Shown: positions 35,231 through 43,831 of the stretch, one piece after another
How positions within the stretch are numbered: the first letter of the stretch is position 1
How the letters are laid out: the number at the start of each line of letters is the position of its first letter
From: Candidatus Obscuribacterales bacterium
GTDB taxonomy: Bacteria; Cyanobacteriota; Vampirovibrionia; Obscuribacterales; Obscuribacteraceae
Length of the DNA: 64,000 nucleotides
Direction of reading: 5' to 3'
NCBI GenBank assembly: GCA_031292355.1
Contig: JARLHI010000075.1
Location: 1-64,000, forward strand
Program-made: the position numbers and the translations under genes
The notes under the pieces: model-generated
Seen by the model: the letters and a program-made list of their open reading frames with translations, nothing else
Database searches by the model: none
What the model was told of the DNA's origin: nothing

Positions 35231-36523
35231 TTGAACGAATCAAATCAAGGACGCGAAAAACTATTAGAGCAAATAAGAGCTCTCGAGGATGAACTGTCCC
35301 GCTTGAGGCGCGCGTCAACAGATGCAACAAGCGTCCTCGCGGAAGACGGCAAGGACGATCAAGCTGACTCTTCGTGCTCAGCAAGCGTTTTTAATTTGCT
35401 TAATTTCGACGGAATAGGCGTCTCACACGTCAATATAAATGGCGACATGTTTGAAGCTAACGAAGAATTTTGCCACATTATTGGATATACGAAAGAAGAA
35501 ATTGAATCAGGTGTTGTGCGATGGAAAGACATTACTCCTGAAGAATTCGAATATCTGGATGCGCGCGCTATTCAAGAAGTAATAACCGAGGGCAAAGCGA
35601 CACCATTTGAAAAACAATATTTTCATAAGGATGGTCATAGAGTACCGGTGCTTTTGTCAGTAACGGCTTCAGATACCACCGGTAATGACTGTCTTGCATT
35701 TGCGCTGGATCTTACTCTACAAAAAAATGCCGAAGCAACCCTAAAAGAAAGCGAAGCACAGTATCGCCAACTGTGTGCACTGGTGCCACAGATCATCTGG
35801 GTCTCCGATAAAGACGGCAACATCGTGTATTTCAATGACCGATTCTACGAGTATTCAGGCTTGTCACGAGACGCGAGCGACAGCGAACAGTGGAAGCAAA
35901 TAGTTCATCCTGATGACCTCGACATGCTATTGCACCAGAACTGGAAGAAGTCTACTCTTTTTCCAAATGGTGTCGAAATGGAAATTCGCTATCGTCGTGC
36001 CGATGGTGCCTACAGATGGCACATTGCAAGGGCTCTGCCGATCACAAACACAAGAAACGAACTGTTGATGTGGTTTGGCACATCAACAGATATTGATGAT
36101 CAGAAAAACGAAACTCAAATATTGAAAGAGAGCGAAGTACAATTCCGAACTCTTGCTGATGCCATTCCTCAAATTGTCTGGACAGCAGAACCAGACGGCT
36201 CGATTGATTTTTTTAATCGGCGTTGGTTCGAATACACAGGACTATCTGTCGAACAAAGTCTCAACGGAGGCTGGAGTCTTTTGATTCATCCAGAAGACCG
36301 CCAGAAATACATGGACAAATGGGAAAAGGCTCTCTCTGAGGGCAGTACCTATGAAATTGAGTTTCGATTAAAACGCGCCACTGGACTGACATCCAAACGA
36401 AGCAATGTCTATCGATGGCATCTCGGACGCGCAGTTGGACTAAGAGACGAAAACGATTCCATTAGAAAATGGTTTGCCACCTGGACTGAAATAGAGAGTC
36501 AAAAAACGCGGCGCGGCATATAA
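35231..36523 (+). CDS. Triple-PAS sensor protein without output domain (copy 1)
   Basis: The 430-residue product, from TTG 35231, starts with a coiled coil (about 1-40, LLEQIRALEDELSRLRR). Three PAS domains follow, at about 55-175, 185-300 and 310-425. Typical stretches are MFEANEEFCHIIGYTKEEIE, IIWVSDKDGNIVYFNDRFYE and IVWTAEPDGSIDFFNRRWFE, with C-terminal PAC strands such as YRWHIARALPI and WFGTSTDID. PAS domains bind small ligands or cofactors and form dimers. No kinase, GGDEF, receiver or DNA-binding domain follows. It overlaps nothing and is followed four bases later by a paralog. No membrane segment is present, so it is cytoplasmic. Confidence 0.88.
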   Translation: MNESNQGREKLLEQIRALEDELSRLRRASTDATSVLAEDGKDDQADSSCSASVFNLLNFDGIGVSHVNINGDMFEANEEFCHIIGYTKEEIESGVVRWKDITPEEFEYLDARAIQEVITEGKATPFEKQYFHKDGHRVPVLLSVTASDTTGNDCLAFALDLTLQKNAEATLKESEAQYRQLCALVPQIIWVSDKDGNIVYFNDRFYEYSGLSRDASDSEQWKQIVHPDDLDMLLHQNWKKSTLFPNGVEMEIRYRRADGAYRWHIARALPITNTRNELLMWFGTSTDIDDQKNETQILKESEVQFRTLADAIPQIVWTAEPDGSIDFFNRRWFEYTGLSVEQSLNGGWSLLIHPEDRQKYMDKWEKALSEGSTYEIEFRLKRATGLTSKRSNVYRWHLGRAVGLRDENDSIRKWFATWTEIESQKTRRGI

Positions 36524-36527
36524 AATT

Positions 36528-37844
36528 ATGAACAATTACGATTCACATATTACTCCAAAAATTTTCTCGGCCGACGAGCAGGAGCAACTGCTCATCGATA
36601 AAATTGAGGCGCTTAAGCTGCAAATCGCGAGACTAAAGTCACAGACTGCAAGTAATGAAAACGTGACTTTGCCACCAAGTTTTATGCTGCCACATAATAA
36701 CGCGGCTCATCTGACTCGATTTATCAATTCCAATATTTTGCCAGTTATGCGTGCCACCATAAATGGAGAATGTATCGAAGCCAATGAAGCATTTGCAAAT
36801 TTACTTGGTTACGCACTGAGTGACTTTGGCAAGGGCAAATTGGGCTGGAAGAATATTACACCGGCTGAGTGGGCTGTCGCTGACGATACCGCTATTGAAT
36901 CAATCAAAGCCGGAAAAAAAGTAATTCCTTATGAAAAAGAATTTCTCAGAAAAGACGGAACTCCAGTTCCAGTGATCATAGCAATTACGACTCCAGATTC
37001 TGGAATCGAAGAATGTCTCGTGTTTGTCTTTGATTTAACAGACAGAAAAAAAGCCGAATCGCAATTAAAATCAAGTGAATCGCAGTTCAGACTCCTGGCT
37101 GAAGTTATTCCGCAAATTGTCTGGATTACTGATGCGCATGGTCGCACCAGATATTGCAACCAGCGCTTCTACGAAACGACCGGTTTAAGTCGAGAAAAGG
37201 ACGACGGCTTTTTGTGGGTGCAAAGTCTGGACGATGAGGACCGTCAGACATTTATCAAAACAGCGAAGGTAAGCAGAAAAAGCCAATCACCGTTTGACCT
37301 TAAAGTTCGATACCGTCTTCGCAACGGTGACTATCACTGGTATTTATTCAGAGCAATGCCTATGCACGATCTTGAAACGAAAGAGGCTCTCTGGTTTGGC
37401 ACGGCTACCGACATTGATGATCAAATAAAATTCGAAGAGTCTCTACGTCAGAGCGAATCAAAATTTCGCACTCTCGCAGACGCGATTCCGCAAATAGTTT
37501 GGTCAGCTAACAGCCGTGGCGAAATCGAATTCTTCAATCAAAGATGGTTTGAATATACGGGTTTGACCCTTGAGCAAAGTCAAAACGATGGCTGGCAATT
37601 ATTGATTCATCCTGACGACCTGGATGAATATCTCCACAAGTGGCGCAAATGCTTACTTACGGGAGAAACATACGAGATGGAATTTCGCTTAAAACCAGCC
37701 GTTGGCTTTGTCAGCGGAAGAGAAAATTCCGGTTCTGCTTATAGATGGCATCTAGCTAGAGCCGTGGCATTAAGAGATCCTGACAGCCGCATCAGCAAAT
37801 GGTTTGCCACCTGGACTGAAATAGAATCACAAAGAAAAACCTAG
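36528..37844 (+). CDS. Triple-PAS sensor protein without output domain (copy 2)
   Basis: The 438-residue product has the same layout as its upstream neighbour: an N-terminal coiled coil (about 18-42, LLIDKIEALKLQIARLKSQ) and three PAS domains at about 60-180, 185-305 and 310-430. Matching stretches include CIEANEAFANLLGYALSDFG, IVWITDAHGRTRYCNQRFYE and IVWSANSRGEIEFFNQRWFE. Both proteins end in KWFATWTEIESQ. The pair therefore arose by tandem duplication of a whole gene and has diverged mainly in the first half. The coiled coils would allow hetero- or homodimers. The gene is convergent with a small membrane-protein gene that begins one base after its stop. Confidence 0.88.
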   Translation: MNNYDSHITPKIFSADEQEQLLIDKIEALKLQIARLKSQTASNENVTLPPSFMLPHNNAAHLTRFINSNILPVMRATINGECIEANEAFANLLGYALSDFGKGKLGWKNITPAEWAVADDTAIESIKAGKKVIPYEKEFLRKDGTPVPVIIAITTPDSGIEECLVFVFDLTDRKKAESQLKSSESQFRLLAEVIPQIVWITDAHGRTRYCNQRFYETTGLSREKDDGFLWVQSLDDEDRQTFIKTAKVSRKSQSPFDLKVRYRLRNGDYHWYLFRAMPMHDLETKEALWFGTATDIDDQIKFEESLRQSESKFRTLADAIPQIVWSANSRGEIEFFNQRWFEYTGLTLEQSQNDGWQLLIHPDDLDEYLHKWRKCLLTGETYEMEFRLKPAVGFVSGRENSGSAYRWHLARAVALRDPDSRISKWFATWTEIESQRKT

Positions 37845-37845
37845 T

Positions 37846-38013
37846 TCAAACATGAGAATGCGTTGAAGCAGATGTCGTTGCACTTTCATCTTGAGCGTGC
37901 AAGCTGCTGGAGTACGCAAAATACCCGGCACCAAATATGATAGCCGTTACTATAGATACCACCAGAAGAACTGGCTTCAGATTTGAAGAAGATGCGTCGT
38001 TGTAGTAAACCAT
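37846..38013 (-). CDS. 55-residue single-pass membrane protein
   Basis: A short minus-strand ORF with a near-perfect ribosome-binding site (AAGGAG, seven bases before ATG 38013) encodes MVYYNDASSSNLK, then a membrane helix (about 14-35, PVLLVVSIVTAIIFGAGYFA), then a short Ser/Thr/His tail. The hydrophobic core, the site and the clean stop make it credible despite its size. It sits head-to-head against the end of the second PAS gene, with one base between. No family is recognised. It could be a small regulator of a membrane complex, but nothing shows which. Confidence 0.65.
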   Translation of the reverse strand: MVYYNDASSSNLKPVLLVVSIVTAIIFGAGYFAYSSSLHAQDESATTSASTHSHV

Positions 38014-38195
38014 TCTCTAACTCCTTGCGACAGCGCGCGTCTACCAAACCATTTCTCTCAGGTCGACAGTTACAACGAAGCAGCGTAATCACCACATCGC
38101 CTAAATAGCTAGACAGTGAAATTGGTGCCTTGTTCCCGCTATACACAATTTGTTCACAGAGAGAATTTTTTTCTTGCGAGATCGCTCATGAAACG

Positions 38196-38639
38196 TCAAT
38201 GGCTGCAGCAAGAATCTTTCATCGAGCTTTCAGGACCAGCCTCACAACTATTAGAAGTGGAACCGCAACCATCGGACGCCACCAATCCTCTAGGCACATT
38301 AACAGGGCAACGATCTTGTGGAGAAGATAGCAAATCATTGTTCGTGCTTTGACCAAAATCCAGCACGGCCAATCCAGTAAAAGATGGACAACTATCGAGA
38401 AATGCGGCGCAACTGCCACCACAAAGAACACTGCTGCAGATCACTGGGCGCAAATAATTTCGCGTCCACAGCGCAAAATGACTGGCATTCACAGCTAGCC
38501 TTCCTTCAGAAAAACGCATTTCTTGCGGCATGCGAAACGTTGGTCGACTGATGCGCAACGAACTGTCTTCGTCGGCTCTAGCATCTACGCAAGCGAAAGT
38601 CACAAGGGACAATCCAAACAGACAATACAACCACTTCAT
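38196..38639 (-). CDS. Small exported Cys-rich protein
   Basis: The product has 147 residues from ATG 38639, whose A and T overlap the TAA stop of the upstream gene (TAATG), so translation is probably coupled. A signal peptide covers about 1-22 (MKWLYCLFGLSLVTFACVDA) and may be a lipoprotein type (LVTFAC). The C-terminal 80 residues contain nine cysteines (for example VICSSVLCGGSC and a final SCCSH), suggesting disulfides in an oxidising compartment. No domain is recognised. Its coupling to a LExxxFG/TPR protein suggests a shared exported complex. Confidence 0.65.
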   Translation of the reverse strand: MKWLYCLFGLSLVTFACVDARADEDSSLRISRPTFRMPQEMRFSEGRLAVNASHFALWTRNYLRPVICSSVLCGGSCAAFLDSCPSFTGLAVLDFGQSTNNDLLSSPQDRCPVNVPRGLVASDGCGSTSNSCEAGPESSMKDSCCSH

Positions 38640-39874
38640 TACCAATTGCCCATTTGCTTCAATCTGCAAATCGGACAGTGTAGCGGAGTGCTCATCATCA
38701 ATACATTGACCAGTGAATTCATCCCGGAAGTGCCGTGAGTGGTCGACTTGGGCTGATTGATGTTGAGAACAGGAGCCTGTTGTTGACTGACATTGTAAAC
38801 GGGAATGGCCGGTTGAGTGACATTTGCAAGCGGAGGATAATTACCCTGCGTTTGCATAAGAGCGTTATTTTGAGCTGTTTGCAAATTAAACAATTTCGGG
38901 TCCGTAGAACTTGGAACATAGCCTTGATAGTTACTCGCACGAGAATAAGCAGGCGCGGTCTTTGGCATCACATTGTTGATCTTGGCGTTGCTCGCGACGG
39001 TTTTTACTGGCTGATTTCCTGCGACACTACTTGCGGTGGCGCGACTTTTTGCCACGTCGTCTTCAACTGACTTGACAGCGTTTTGCAATTCGCGATCGAG
39101 CGGATTGATACCAAGTGCGGCTCTGTAATTGGTCAGCGCTGACAGCAGGTCGCCCTTGCTTTCAGCGATTGAGCCAAGATTGTAGAAGGCATCAGCACAA
39201 CGAAGGTCAAGGGCTAGGGCCGCTTTGAAGTGTCCTTCAGCCATTTGAATTTGTCCGCTTTTATGAGCGGCCATACCCGATTTTAATAGAGCTTGCACCG
39301 GCGCGTCAGTTTCAGATTGCTCCGTCGCTTGATATTTTTTGCTGTCAGAAGAACCGGCCGAGGCGACCAATTTTTCCTCTAACTTCTGTTCTGACTTGGG
39401 TTCTGACTTAAGGCTTGAGTCGCCAATAGAAGATGGCGGGCCAACATCTTTGCTTACTGCATGTTCGACTGGCTCTGGCGCGTTACCAGGGAAGCTTGCT
39501 CCTGCGAGCTTCTCTGCTCCGAGGGCGCTTGCAATCCGTTCAAACCGTTTATTGAAAGAACCGCTGCGATTACGCCCAAAAACTCCGCGCTCAAGCTTAT
39601 CGATGCGTTGACCGACAGACAATTGCTCAAACGAAGAGCCAAAATAAAGCTTTTCAGCGGCCGCCATTCTCTTCGAATCGAAAGCATCGGGGCTCTGTGA
39701 GGACGAAGCTCCAGGGGCGTCACTCGAAACGGCAGCAGCAGCAGCAGAGGGCGATGAATCAGCTGAGCTTGCGGCAAAAGCTGGTTCGAGGTAGTCGAAA
39801 CTAAGCAGAATTACCGCGCAGAAAGTCAGTCCAAATCCCAAATGATTTTGAAGACTGCGCACTTTGGCTGGCAT
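38639..39874 (-). CDS. Exported LExxxFG-repeat protein with TPRs (member 3)
   Basis: The product has 411 residues from ATG 39874 (GAGG at eight-base spacing); the frame extends to 39916. A signal peptide (about 1-35) ends AFAAS. After a Ser/Ala-rich stretch it carries one LExxxFG unit pair (AAEKLYFGSSFEQLSVGQRI then KLERGVFGRNRSGSFNKRFE), the repeat of the proteins at 19692 and 21615. Two TPRs follow (about 200-285, AEGHFKAALALDLRCADAFY and GDLLSALTNYRAALGINPLD), then a Gln/Asn/Pro-rich tail with two cysteines near the end (HCPICRLKQ). It therefore links the LExxxFG family to TPR scaffolds. The last base of its frame overlaps the Cys-rich gene. Confidence 0.75.
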   Translation of the reverse strand: MPAKVRSLQNHLGFGLTFCAVILLSFDYLEPAFAASSADSSPSAAAAAVSSDAPGASSSQSPDAFDSKRMAAAEKLYFGSSFEQLSVGQRIDKLERGVFGRNRSGSFNKRFERIASALGAEKLAGASFPGNAPEPVEHAVSKDVGPPSSIGDSSLKSEPKSEQKLEEKLVASAGSSDSKKYQATEQSETDAPVQALLKSGMAAHKSGQIQMAEGHFKAALALDLRCADAFYNLGSIAESKGDLLSALTNYRAALGINPLDRELQNAVKSVEDDVAKSRATASSVAGNQPVKTVASNAKINNVMPKTAPAYSRASNYQGYVPSSTDPKLFNLQTAQNNALMQTQGNYPPLANVTQPAIPVYNVSQQQAPVLNINQPKSTTHGTSGMNSLVNVLMMSTPLHCPICRLKQMGNW

Positions 39875-40127
39875 CAAGCGGGCCTCACACATACTTACAA
39901 CCATTATGTGCCCCAAGCTGTGGAGATTACGTGCAGAATCGCCTTAAAATTCGAAAAAATCACTGGTAAATCATGGGAATCTCAAAATTTTCCAAAGCAA
40001 TATAAAAGCAATGTGGAACTTATTCGTTTACTCAGCAGTCAGAGCTTATGCTTGCTCAGGAAAGCTGGTAGTCCAGCCCAGCGCATTGTCAAGCCGGATT
40101 AGTAGAAAATTTTGAAAGGATTTTGAG

Positions 40128-40478
40128 ATGAAACATAAAGCAGTGTTAGCTATGGTGTCCGCAGCAGTTATGGGTGTTTCTAGCTTGATGCAAGCAAGCC
40201 CAGTCAGTGCGCGCTCGACACACTACACTATTACCCAGCGTCAAGAGCAACTGAATCGCGAAATAACGGCTGGTTTAAAAGCCAACGAATTGACCGAGAA
40301 GGAATCCACCAAACTTCACGAAAGAATGACCGACGTCAGCTCAGAAATCAGCAAAATGAAAGCCAAAAATGCTGGCAAATTGAGCTACAAAGACCAGGGC
40401 AAAGTAGAAAAGACTTTGAATAGCATCTCAATCGACATGCAAAAAGAGAAGCTACAAAAAAGAGTGACAGCTCGCTAG
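40128..40478 (+). CDS. Small exported helical protein
   Basis: The 116-residue product has a signal peptide (about 1-29, ending SPVSARS). The mature protein of about 87 residues is charged and helical, rich in K, E, T and S (for example LTEKESTKLHERMTDVSSEI), with no cysteine. AAAGGA lies nine bases before the ATG. A hairpin with a T-containing tail follows at 40516. No family is recognised. Short charged helical exported proteins of this kind may act as periplasmic adaptors or stress proteins. Confidence 0.65.
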   Translation: MKHKAVLAMVSAAVMGVSSLMQASPVSARSTHYTITQRQEQLNREITAGLKANELTEKESTKLHERMTDVSSEISKMKAKNAGKLSYKDQGKVEKTLNSISIDMQKEKLQKRVTAR

Positions 40479-40515
40479 AACTCTCACTTGTTTCTCTAAA
40501 AACGATAGAAATTAT

Positions 40516-40548
40516 GAAAGGCGATCGTTTCGGTCGCCTTTCGTCTTT
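40516..40548 (+). terminator. Hairpin terminator after the small exported protein
   Basis: A perfect nine-base-pair stem (GAAAGGCGA / TCGCCTTTC) with a nine-base loop is followed by GTCTTTGT. It lies 38 bases after the stop codon and before the lemA promoter. Confidence 0.55.
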
Positions 40549-40607
40549 GTAGACCAGTACCCACACTGATCACCACTAAATGTGGTGCCTGCATATTTCG
40601 TCTCAGG

Positions 40608-40613
40608 TATAAT
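40608..40613 (+). promoter_or_regulatory. -10 element upstream of lemA
   Basis: A perfect TATAAT lies 25 bases before the lemA start. No clear -35 hexamer was found at the expected distance, so only the -10 is supported. Confidence 0.35.
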
Positions 40614-40637
40614 GCTTGTGTCTCTGGAGGAGAACTT

Positions 40638-41291
40638 ATGTCAATCGTTTTGGGAATGGTAATAGCTGGAGTAGCAATCGTCATCTGGATGATTGTCAGT
40701 TACAACGGCCTTGTGATTCTCAGACAGAATGTTCGTGAAAGCTGGTCGGCAATTGAAACCGAATTGCGCAGACGGTACGACCTGATTCCCAATCTAGTAG
40801 AAACAGTTAAAGGCTATGCTGGGCACGAAAAAGAAACCCTCGAAGGCGTGATCAAAGCCCGCAATCAAGCTGCGGCAATGACTGGGCAGCCAGCAGAACA
40901 AGCAGCAGCACAAAGCGTTTTAACAGGGGCTTTGACAAAGCTGGTAGCGCTAAGTGAGTCTTACCCTGACCTTAAAGCAAATCAAAACTTTATTCAGTTG
41001 CAAAATGAGCTGGGCGAAACAGAAACCCGCATCTCTCAGGCACGCCGATTTTACAATGCCAATGTAAAGGCGATGAATTCGACAGTCGAGACTTTTCCGA
41101 CTGTACTCATTGCGACACCGATGGGCTTCAAAGAGCAACCTTATTTCGGTCTCGACGATCCGCTAGCTTCAGAGCCCGTACACATCAATTTCAGCGGCAT
41201 GAAAACAACCTCTTCTTCAATGCCGGATCTCGGTGATAGCCAGGCGCTTCAGCAAAACCTGAAGATTGCGCCCAAACAAACCGAGCAATAG
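40638..41291 (+). CDS. lemA: LemA family protein
   Basis: The 217-residue product has an N-terminal membrane helix (about 2-25, GMVIAGVAIVIWMIVSYNGL). The conserved LemA coiled-coil domain follows: RQNVRESWSAIETELRRRYD, IPNLVETVKGYAGHEKETLE, VIKARNQAAA, then FIQLQNELGETETRISQARR and YNANVKAMNSTVETFP. The C-terminal tail of about 60 residues is proline-poor and variable. LemA proteins are membrane-anchored helical bundles often linked with DUF2207/TPM proteins in envelope stress. A DUF2207 protein is encoded at 60641 in this window, but 19 kb away. A strong GGAGGAG lies five bases before the ATG. Confidence 0.92.
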   Translation: MSIVLGMVIAGVAIVIWMIVSYNGLVILRQNVRESWSAIETELRRRYDLIPNLVETVKGYAGHEKETLEGVIKARNQAAAMTGQPAEQAAAQSVLTGALTKLVALSESYPDLKANQNFIQLQNELGETETRISQARRFYNANVKAMNSTVETFPTVLIATPMGFKEQPYFGLDDPLASEPVHINFSGMKTTSSSMPDLGDSQALQQNLKIAPKQTEQ

Positions 41292-41385
41292 CTAGAGAAA
41301 TTTATGCTTAGCATCTCGCCTCAAAACGGGATTTTGTCAATATAATCAGTGCTTGAAGGTATGCATTCACTTCGTGGAGAGCGAT

Positions 41386-42975
41386 ATGCAGCTGCGACTT
41401 GCAGAAATCTCGAGCTCATTGTTTTTGTCGCTTGGTTGCTTTACAGGCAGCCTGGCTCTTTGTGATGCAGCTTTGGCAAAATCGCTGCCTAGCCTACCAG
41501 CAGATAGCTCCTGGGTTCAAAGCGCAGACAATATTCAGACCGAAGAAAATCACAAAGCAGCGCTTTTGACGCCACCTGAACCGAAACAGGGGCAGGTGTC
41601 CAAACGCGAAAGAAAAATTGACGGAGGGAATCACTCTCCGTGGATACATTATTTTGAAGCAGCGCAACGAGATTTTGACGCACGCCGCTACGCTGCCTGC
41701 GAAGCGAAGTTGATATCGTCCATTAAAGTGGCTAAGCAAGCACCTTCTAATGACCGAGATATGGCCCTCAGTCGAATCCTTTTAGCTCGCGTCTATCTTT
41801 GCAAAGAGAAGAACAATGAAGCATCTAAACTCTTTGACCTGGCTCTAAATCAGACAAAAAAAATATTCGGAGAAGAGTCCCGAGAAGCTGCTGATTGCTA
41901 TCAGGGACAGGCTCAAATCAATTTCCTAGAAGGGCGCTTTACTCAGGCCGAGGTACTCTGTAAAAAAGCAGTCAGTATCCGAGAAAGAGAACTTGGACAT
42001 TCTCATAACCTTGCCCAGAGTTTAATTTTACTGGCCGAAATTCTCGCCAAGACAAACTGGGTTGAGGCGTCTGAAGAGACAATACGTGGCGCTATCACTA
42101 TGAGCGAGGAATTTCCCGGTCCCAATATTTTAGACTTAGCCGACAGTCTACGCCATGGTGCTTTGCTGATGCAAAAACATGGTCAGACAGCAATAGCAGA
42201 AGCGTGGTTTGACAAATGTTATCGCATAATCGACAAAGAGGCTAAGCTCAATTTGCCATCGCAAACAGAAGGCGAAATGCTCATGCGCTGGGAAGAAGGC
42301 TCACCTCGGGCACAGGAGATTCCAGACAGTGATTTTCCATTGCGCTATCTTTCTATCAACAACGTCCGAGTGGCGGCGACGCTCGTTGATTTATGGGAAC
42401 TAGAAGGCGTATTGATCTCTATCACCAACACAGGTGATCAAAGAGTCACACTCGGTTTAGGTAAACCGACTCTATTTAGTCAAAGCACCGACGAATTTGC
42501 TCCTCGCACGCAAAAAATGGAGTTCATCGATCCAAATGGAATCGATAAAATCAGACGTGAAAGAGGAATGTGGGATTTGACGCAAAACAGACCCTGGCTT
42601 GCAAATATGCAAAAGTCTCGCAGCCAGAGAGGCTTTGTGCCCTCCACCGGTCACGACTTGTTTAGAGGTCCAAACGTCTTTGGTGTCTATGGCGAATGGA
42701 ATGCGCTAGGCAGAGATTTACCGCAAACTTTAATGCTTGAACCATCGCCTGAAAACGTCCAGTATCAAGCGGAAGTGGTCGTCGATCCAGGCGTTGTTCA
42801 CTCTAGCCAGGGCAAAATGCCTAATCTCGTCTCGATTACGCTTGAACCATTTGAGTCACGCACAGGTGAATTGTTTTTTCTCAACACGCGTCCTGAGAAA
42901 ATGCTCTTGAAAGTGCCGGTTGGCAATGTGATGTATGAAATACCCTTCAGCGCTCGCCGTAAAAGAATAAAATAA
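41386..42975 (+). CDS. Exported TPR-repeat protein with beta-rich C-terminal domain
   Basis: The product has 529 residues from ATG 41386 (GGAG seven bases upstream); a TTG at 41353 would add 11 residues that do not look like a signal peptide start. A signal peptide (about 1-33) ends near ALAKS. TPR-like hairpins lie between about 95 and 290 (for example ARRYAACEAKLISSIKVAKQ and GRFTQAEVLCKKAVSIRERE). The C-terminal 240 residues are beta-rich with motifs ISITNTGDQRVTLGLGKPT and PSPENVQYQAEVVVDPG, an unrecognised domain. It is preceded by a TATAAT at 41341. It is convergent with the gene at 42986. Confidence 0.78.
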   Translation: MQLRLAEISSSLFLSLGCFTGSLALCDAALAKSLPSLPADSSWVQSADNIQTEENHKAALLTPPEPKQGQVSKRERKIDGGNHSPWIHYFEAAQRDFDARRYAACEAKLISSIKVAKQAPSNDRDMALSRILLARVYLCKEKNNEASKLFDLALNQTKKIFGEESREAADCYQGQAQINFLEGRFTQAEVLCKKAVSIRERELGHSHNLAQSLILLAEILAKTNWVEASEETIRGAITMSEEFPGPNILDLADSLRHGALLMQKHGQTAIAEAWFDKCYRIIDKEAKLNLPSQTEGEMLMRWEEGSPRAQEIPDSDFPLRYLSINNVRVAATLVDLWELEGVLISITNTGDQRVTLGLGKPTLFSQSTDEFAPRTQKMEFIDPNGIDKIRRERGMWDLTQNRPWLANMQKSRSQRGFVPSTGHDLFRGPNVFGVYGEWNALGRDLPQTLMLEPSPENVQYQAEVVVDPGVVHSSQGKMPNLVSITLEPFESRTGELFFLNTRPEKMLLKVPVGNVMYEIPFSARRKRIK

Positions 42976-43007
42976 AAAGGCTGTTCTAGTTCTTCACAGA
43001 ATCAGCC
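42970..43007 (-). terminator. Rho-independent terminator overlapping the SDR stop codon
   Basis: On the minus strand GGCTGATTCT pairs with AGAACAGCC with one bulge, and TTTTTATTTT follows. The stem includes the last codons of the SDR gene at 42986. Confidence 0.7.
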
Positions 43008-43831
43008 GTGGCAGCCAGACACTGTTCATAGCCCTGCTTATAAGTTGGATATTTCAAGGTCACACCAAGGTCCTCGAGAACTCTATTGGCGACAACCTGC
43101 CTATCACCACGAACAGTGGCATGGGCATCTTCCAATGAAATAGATTCTGGCATCGGCAAATTCAATTTCGAGCATAAAAATTCCACAACTTCAATTTGCG
43201 GCACTGGGCTTTCGTCGCCCACCACGTATAAGGACGACTTTGGCGCTCGTTCAAATGCCGCAAGAGCAATGCTTGCCAGATCATCTAAGTGAATGCGAGA
43301 GATATGATTGCTACCTTTCCCAGGCAAACGATATGTGCCACTTTTCAGCCGCAGATGCAGCCCGGTTGCAGGGCCATATAACCCTGGCGCTCGCAGAATA
43401 ATTGCGCCGATGTCTCGCCAGACTTTTTCTGCCTCCAAGCGATTGACCGTTTTTTCATCGCGACCATCGACAGGAGTAGATTCATCAACCAAACCTTTTG
43501 CACCACCAAAAACTCCGGTTGTAGAAATATAGACTATCTTTTGCGCTTCTTTGACGGCCGGAGCAAGGATGGCATCAGTTTGGCCATCTGGCGGAAAGGA
43601 AACAAAAACATGGGAATTCTTCGTCGTAAACGTGAGTCTGGAAATGTAATCTGAATTATCAGAACAGCTGCCAAAGATGACCTTCAATCCAGCTTTTTCG
43701 AGTCGATCTCTTTTCTCTTCACTGCGAGTGGTGGCAATAATTTGATCGTATTTGCCAGTTCGAGCAGATTCGACCACTGCGGCTGCTGCGTTGCCCAGCC
43801 CCAAAAGAACTAAATTCACGGCTTTTCCCAT
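42986..43831 (-). CDS. NAD(P)-binding Rossmann (atypical SDR/YeeZ-like) protein
   Basis: The 281-residue product begins with a Rossmann strand and Gly-rich loop (NLVLLGLGNAAAAVVESA). It continues with VYISTTGVFGGAKG, VDESTPVD, LRAPGLYGP and ISRIHLDDLASIALAAF. This is the pattern of YeeZ-like atypical SDR proteins: a degenerate glycine motif and no clear YxxxK. Substrate is unknown. Its start overlaps the last 16 bases of the upstream GspE-N-like module gene in another frame, so the two are co-translated. A terminator covers its end. Confidence 0.82.
   Translation of the reverse strand: MGKAVNLVLLGLGNAAAAVVESARTGKYDQIIATTRSEEKRDRLEKAGLKVIFGSCSDNSDYISRLTFTTKNSHVFVSFPPDGQTDAILAPAVKEAQKIVYISTTGVFGGAKGLVDESTPVDGRDEKTVNRLEAEKVWRDIGAIILRAPGLYGPATGLHLRLKSGTYRLPGKGSNHISRIHLDDLASIALAAFERAPKSSLYVVGDESPVPQIEVVEFLCSKLNLPMPESISLEDAHATVRGDRQVVANRVLEDLGVTLKYPTYKQGYEQCLAATADSVKN

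Noticed and set aside
37886..38146. 86-codon minus-strand ORF
   Set aside because: It is in another frame from the 55-residue membrane protein, which has the better ribosome-binding site and a membrane helix.
39842..40102. 86-codon plus-strand ORF
   Set aside because: No ribosome-binding site, overlaps the start of the LExxxFG/TPR gene and has no recognisable features.
41341..41346. TATAAT upstream of the TPR gene at 41386
   Set aside because: No matching -35 element at 16-18 bases, so a promoter was not called.
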